Shown: positions 62,698 through 64,000 of the stretch, piece after piece | Numbering within the stretch: the stretch's first letter is position 1 | Layout of the letters: each line of letters starts with the position of its first letter | Source: Andrena cerasifolii | Lineage: Eukaryota > Arthropoda > Insecta > Hymenoptera > Andrenidae | NCBI RefSeq assembly: GCF_050908995.1 | Contig: NC_135121.1 | Coordinates: 5,394,001 to 5,458,000, forward strand | Direction: 5' to 3' | Length of the DNA: 64,000 bases | Notes under the pieces: generated by a model | What the model was told of the DNA's origin: nothing | The model's database searches: none | What the model saw: only the letters and a program-made list of their open reading frames with translations | Position numbers and translations under genes: made by a program

Positions 62698-63248
62698 ATG
62701 TCTTCAAAAAAAAGTGGAAATGTCTCAAAGGGAAATAAATCCAAATCTTCAGACAATACCAACAAAAAGGAGGAAAAGAAAGCAGGAAACGCAGTAAAAG
62801 TACATATTTGATATATATATATATATATATATTTATTATAATCTTACGAAACTAATTCATAAAAATTATTTACCATTTCTACATTACTTTATCATTTACC
62901 TACAAAGGTTAGGCACATTTTATGTGAGAAACAGTCAAAAGTTTTGGAAGCTATGGAAAAATTGAAAGCTGGACAAAAATTTAATGAAGTTGCTGCTACA
63001 TATAGCGAGGATAAAGCACGATCTGGGGTAAAAATATTTCAAATGCAATATTTCATTCAAACCTAACTGATACTTAACAATTATTCAAGGGTGATCTTGG
63101 ATGGATGACAAGAGGATCAATGGTTGGTCCGTTTCAAGAAGCTGCATTTGCATTATCAGTTTCATCTCTTAACTCACCAATTTATACAGATCCACCAATT
63201 AAAACAAAATTTGGCTATCATATTATAATGGTTGAAGGCAAAAAGTAA
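62698..63248 (+). CDS. PIN4: Parvulin PIN4/Par14 peptidyl-prolyl isomerase, complete
   Basis: Three plus-strand exons: 62698-62799, 62908-63027 and 63090-63248. Introns are GT-AG with phase 0 joins, giving 126 residues (human PIN4 131). The first 34 residues are basic and Ser/Lys/Gly rich (MSSKKSGNVSKGNKSKSS), the nucleic-acid-binding and nuclear-targeting tail of Par14. The parvulin domain follows: VRHILCEKQSK, YSEDKARSGGDLGWMTRG, MVGPFQEAAFAL and TKFGYHIIMVEG, with the conserved His of VRHIL and GYHI. In animals it helps pre-rRNA processing in the nucleus. The start is the only ATG giving the family N-terminus. Looks intact. A short (TA)n repeat lies in intron 1. Confidence 0.95.
62810..62832. 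repeat. (TA)n microsatellite in PIN4 intron 1
   Basis: Eleven TA units directly after the splice donor. Confidence 0.9.
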
Positions 63249-63292
63249 ATAACCTATTGATTATTTTTGTAAATATGTATTAGTGATTATCC

Positions 63293-63298
63293 AATAAA
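63293..63298 (+). terminator. PIN4 polyadenylation signal
   Basis: AATAAA 45 bases after the stop codon. Confidence 0.6.
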
Positions 63299-63538
63299 AT
63301 TGATAACAATTTCTAAATAAGAAGATCTATGTGTATTTTCTTCACAATACATTACAATATTATGCACTACATGATTTATGTCTTTGTATTTGTACAAACA
63401 TAATAAGTAACTCAACTACAAAATAAAGATTAAAAAAAAAGTATGAATTATCAGTGACACAAAAAAAGTAAGCGAACAAAATAAAATACATATGTGAATA
63501 CTGTATCTTAAAATATATTTATCACCATTCAAACTATA

Positions 63539-63802
63539 CAGTGGTGTCCCGTTATAAGCATGCTGTCCGGAGGACAAGGCGGTCTCTTAACGAAATGATA
63601 TGCTATTCGCTCGCTTTTCATCTTTGCCGTGTTCTTTTAGTAATACGATGCTGCTGCTATCTTGACCGGAATTTATAGTTTGTTGCTATTGCGTGGCCTC
63701 ACGTTGATTCTCACAATCAGTCTCTTGCACTCATTGCGGCGACTATAGAAGTAAGTAGCGAATAGAAAGAGGAAGACTAATGCTCTTAACGGGACAACAC
63801 TT
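63539..63802. repeat. pogo/Tigger-like MITE, 264 bp, TA duplication
   Basis: CAGTGGTGTCCCGTTATAAGC at the left and CTCTTAACGGGACAACACT at the right are inverted repeats, with TA outside both ends. The interior matches, in reverse complement, the copy at 7669-7925. Noncoding. Confidence 0.75.
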
Positions 63803-64000
63803 TACATCTTATAAATTAACACAAACAGAACATGTTTGTATAAAACACATATATCTTTATCGTGAATAGTATAATCTTTGAAATACTAAAATAAATATAA
63901 ATAAAATAAGTGTTGTTGGTGAGTCAGATGCATCAAACTTTTAAAAACAATAGGAGTCAAGGATGTTAATGAGTGTTCTGGAGTATCGGATGTCAATAAC

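Overview
The window is nuclear DNA of an arthropod, almost certainly an insect. It has intron-rich genes with GT-AG splice sites, a gene of the arthropod Sidestep (Beat-receptor ligand) family, and a dense mix of cut-and-paste transposons and foldback/MITE elements. A hymenopteran such as an ant is my guess from the protein flavour and transposon mix, but the sequence alone does not prove it. Nothing looks bacterial, organellar or viral.

Four host genes can be reconstructed. (1) The 3' part of a sidestep-like cell-adhesion gene on + (exons from 1084 to 12793): Ig domain, fibronectin III domain, transmembrane helix and a cytoplasmic tail with an ITIM-like motif. (2) A complete triokinase/dihydroxyacetone kinase (TKFC) gene on - (33394 down to 20472; 10 exons, 588 codons plus stop). 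(3) A complete spliceosomal cyclophilin PPIL1 gene on - (54687 down to 38215; 5 exons, 172 aa). Its first exon is 13.6 kb from the second because intron 1 is packed with transposons. (4) A complete parvulin PIN4/Par14 gene on + (62698-63248; 3 exons, 126 aa). One well-formed orphan exon (36946-37014, +) could not be assigned.

Most of the rest is mobile DNA. PPIL1 intron 1 (40993-54616) holds two decayed P-element/THAP9-type copies, one of them hit by two LTR-type insertions and a Harbinger-like MITE, plus a nearly full-length hAT element and a Mutator-like fragment. The sidestep introns hold foldback elements, an R1-type ORF1 remnant and hAT pieces. The TKFC introns hold piggyBac-type, hAT-type and palindromic MITEs and a tandem pair of LINE 3' ends. 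A decayed Gypsy pol remnant with a piggyBac-type MITE inside lies between PPIL1 and PIN4.

The most striking unexplained structure is an array of five 33-nt units at 48021-48271, inside the second LTR-type insertion. Each unit folds into the same two-helix hairpin, and base pairs differ between units in a compensatory way. The four host genes have unrelated jobs (axon guidance, triose metabolism, splicing, ribosome biogenesis) and show no sign of forming a pathway.
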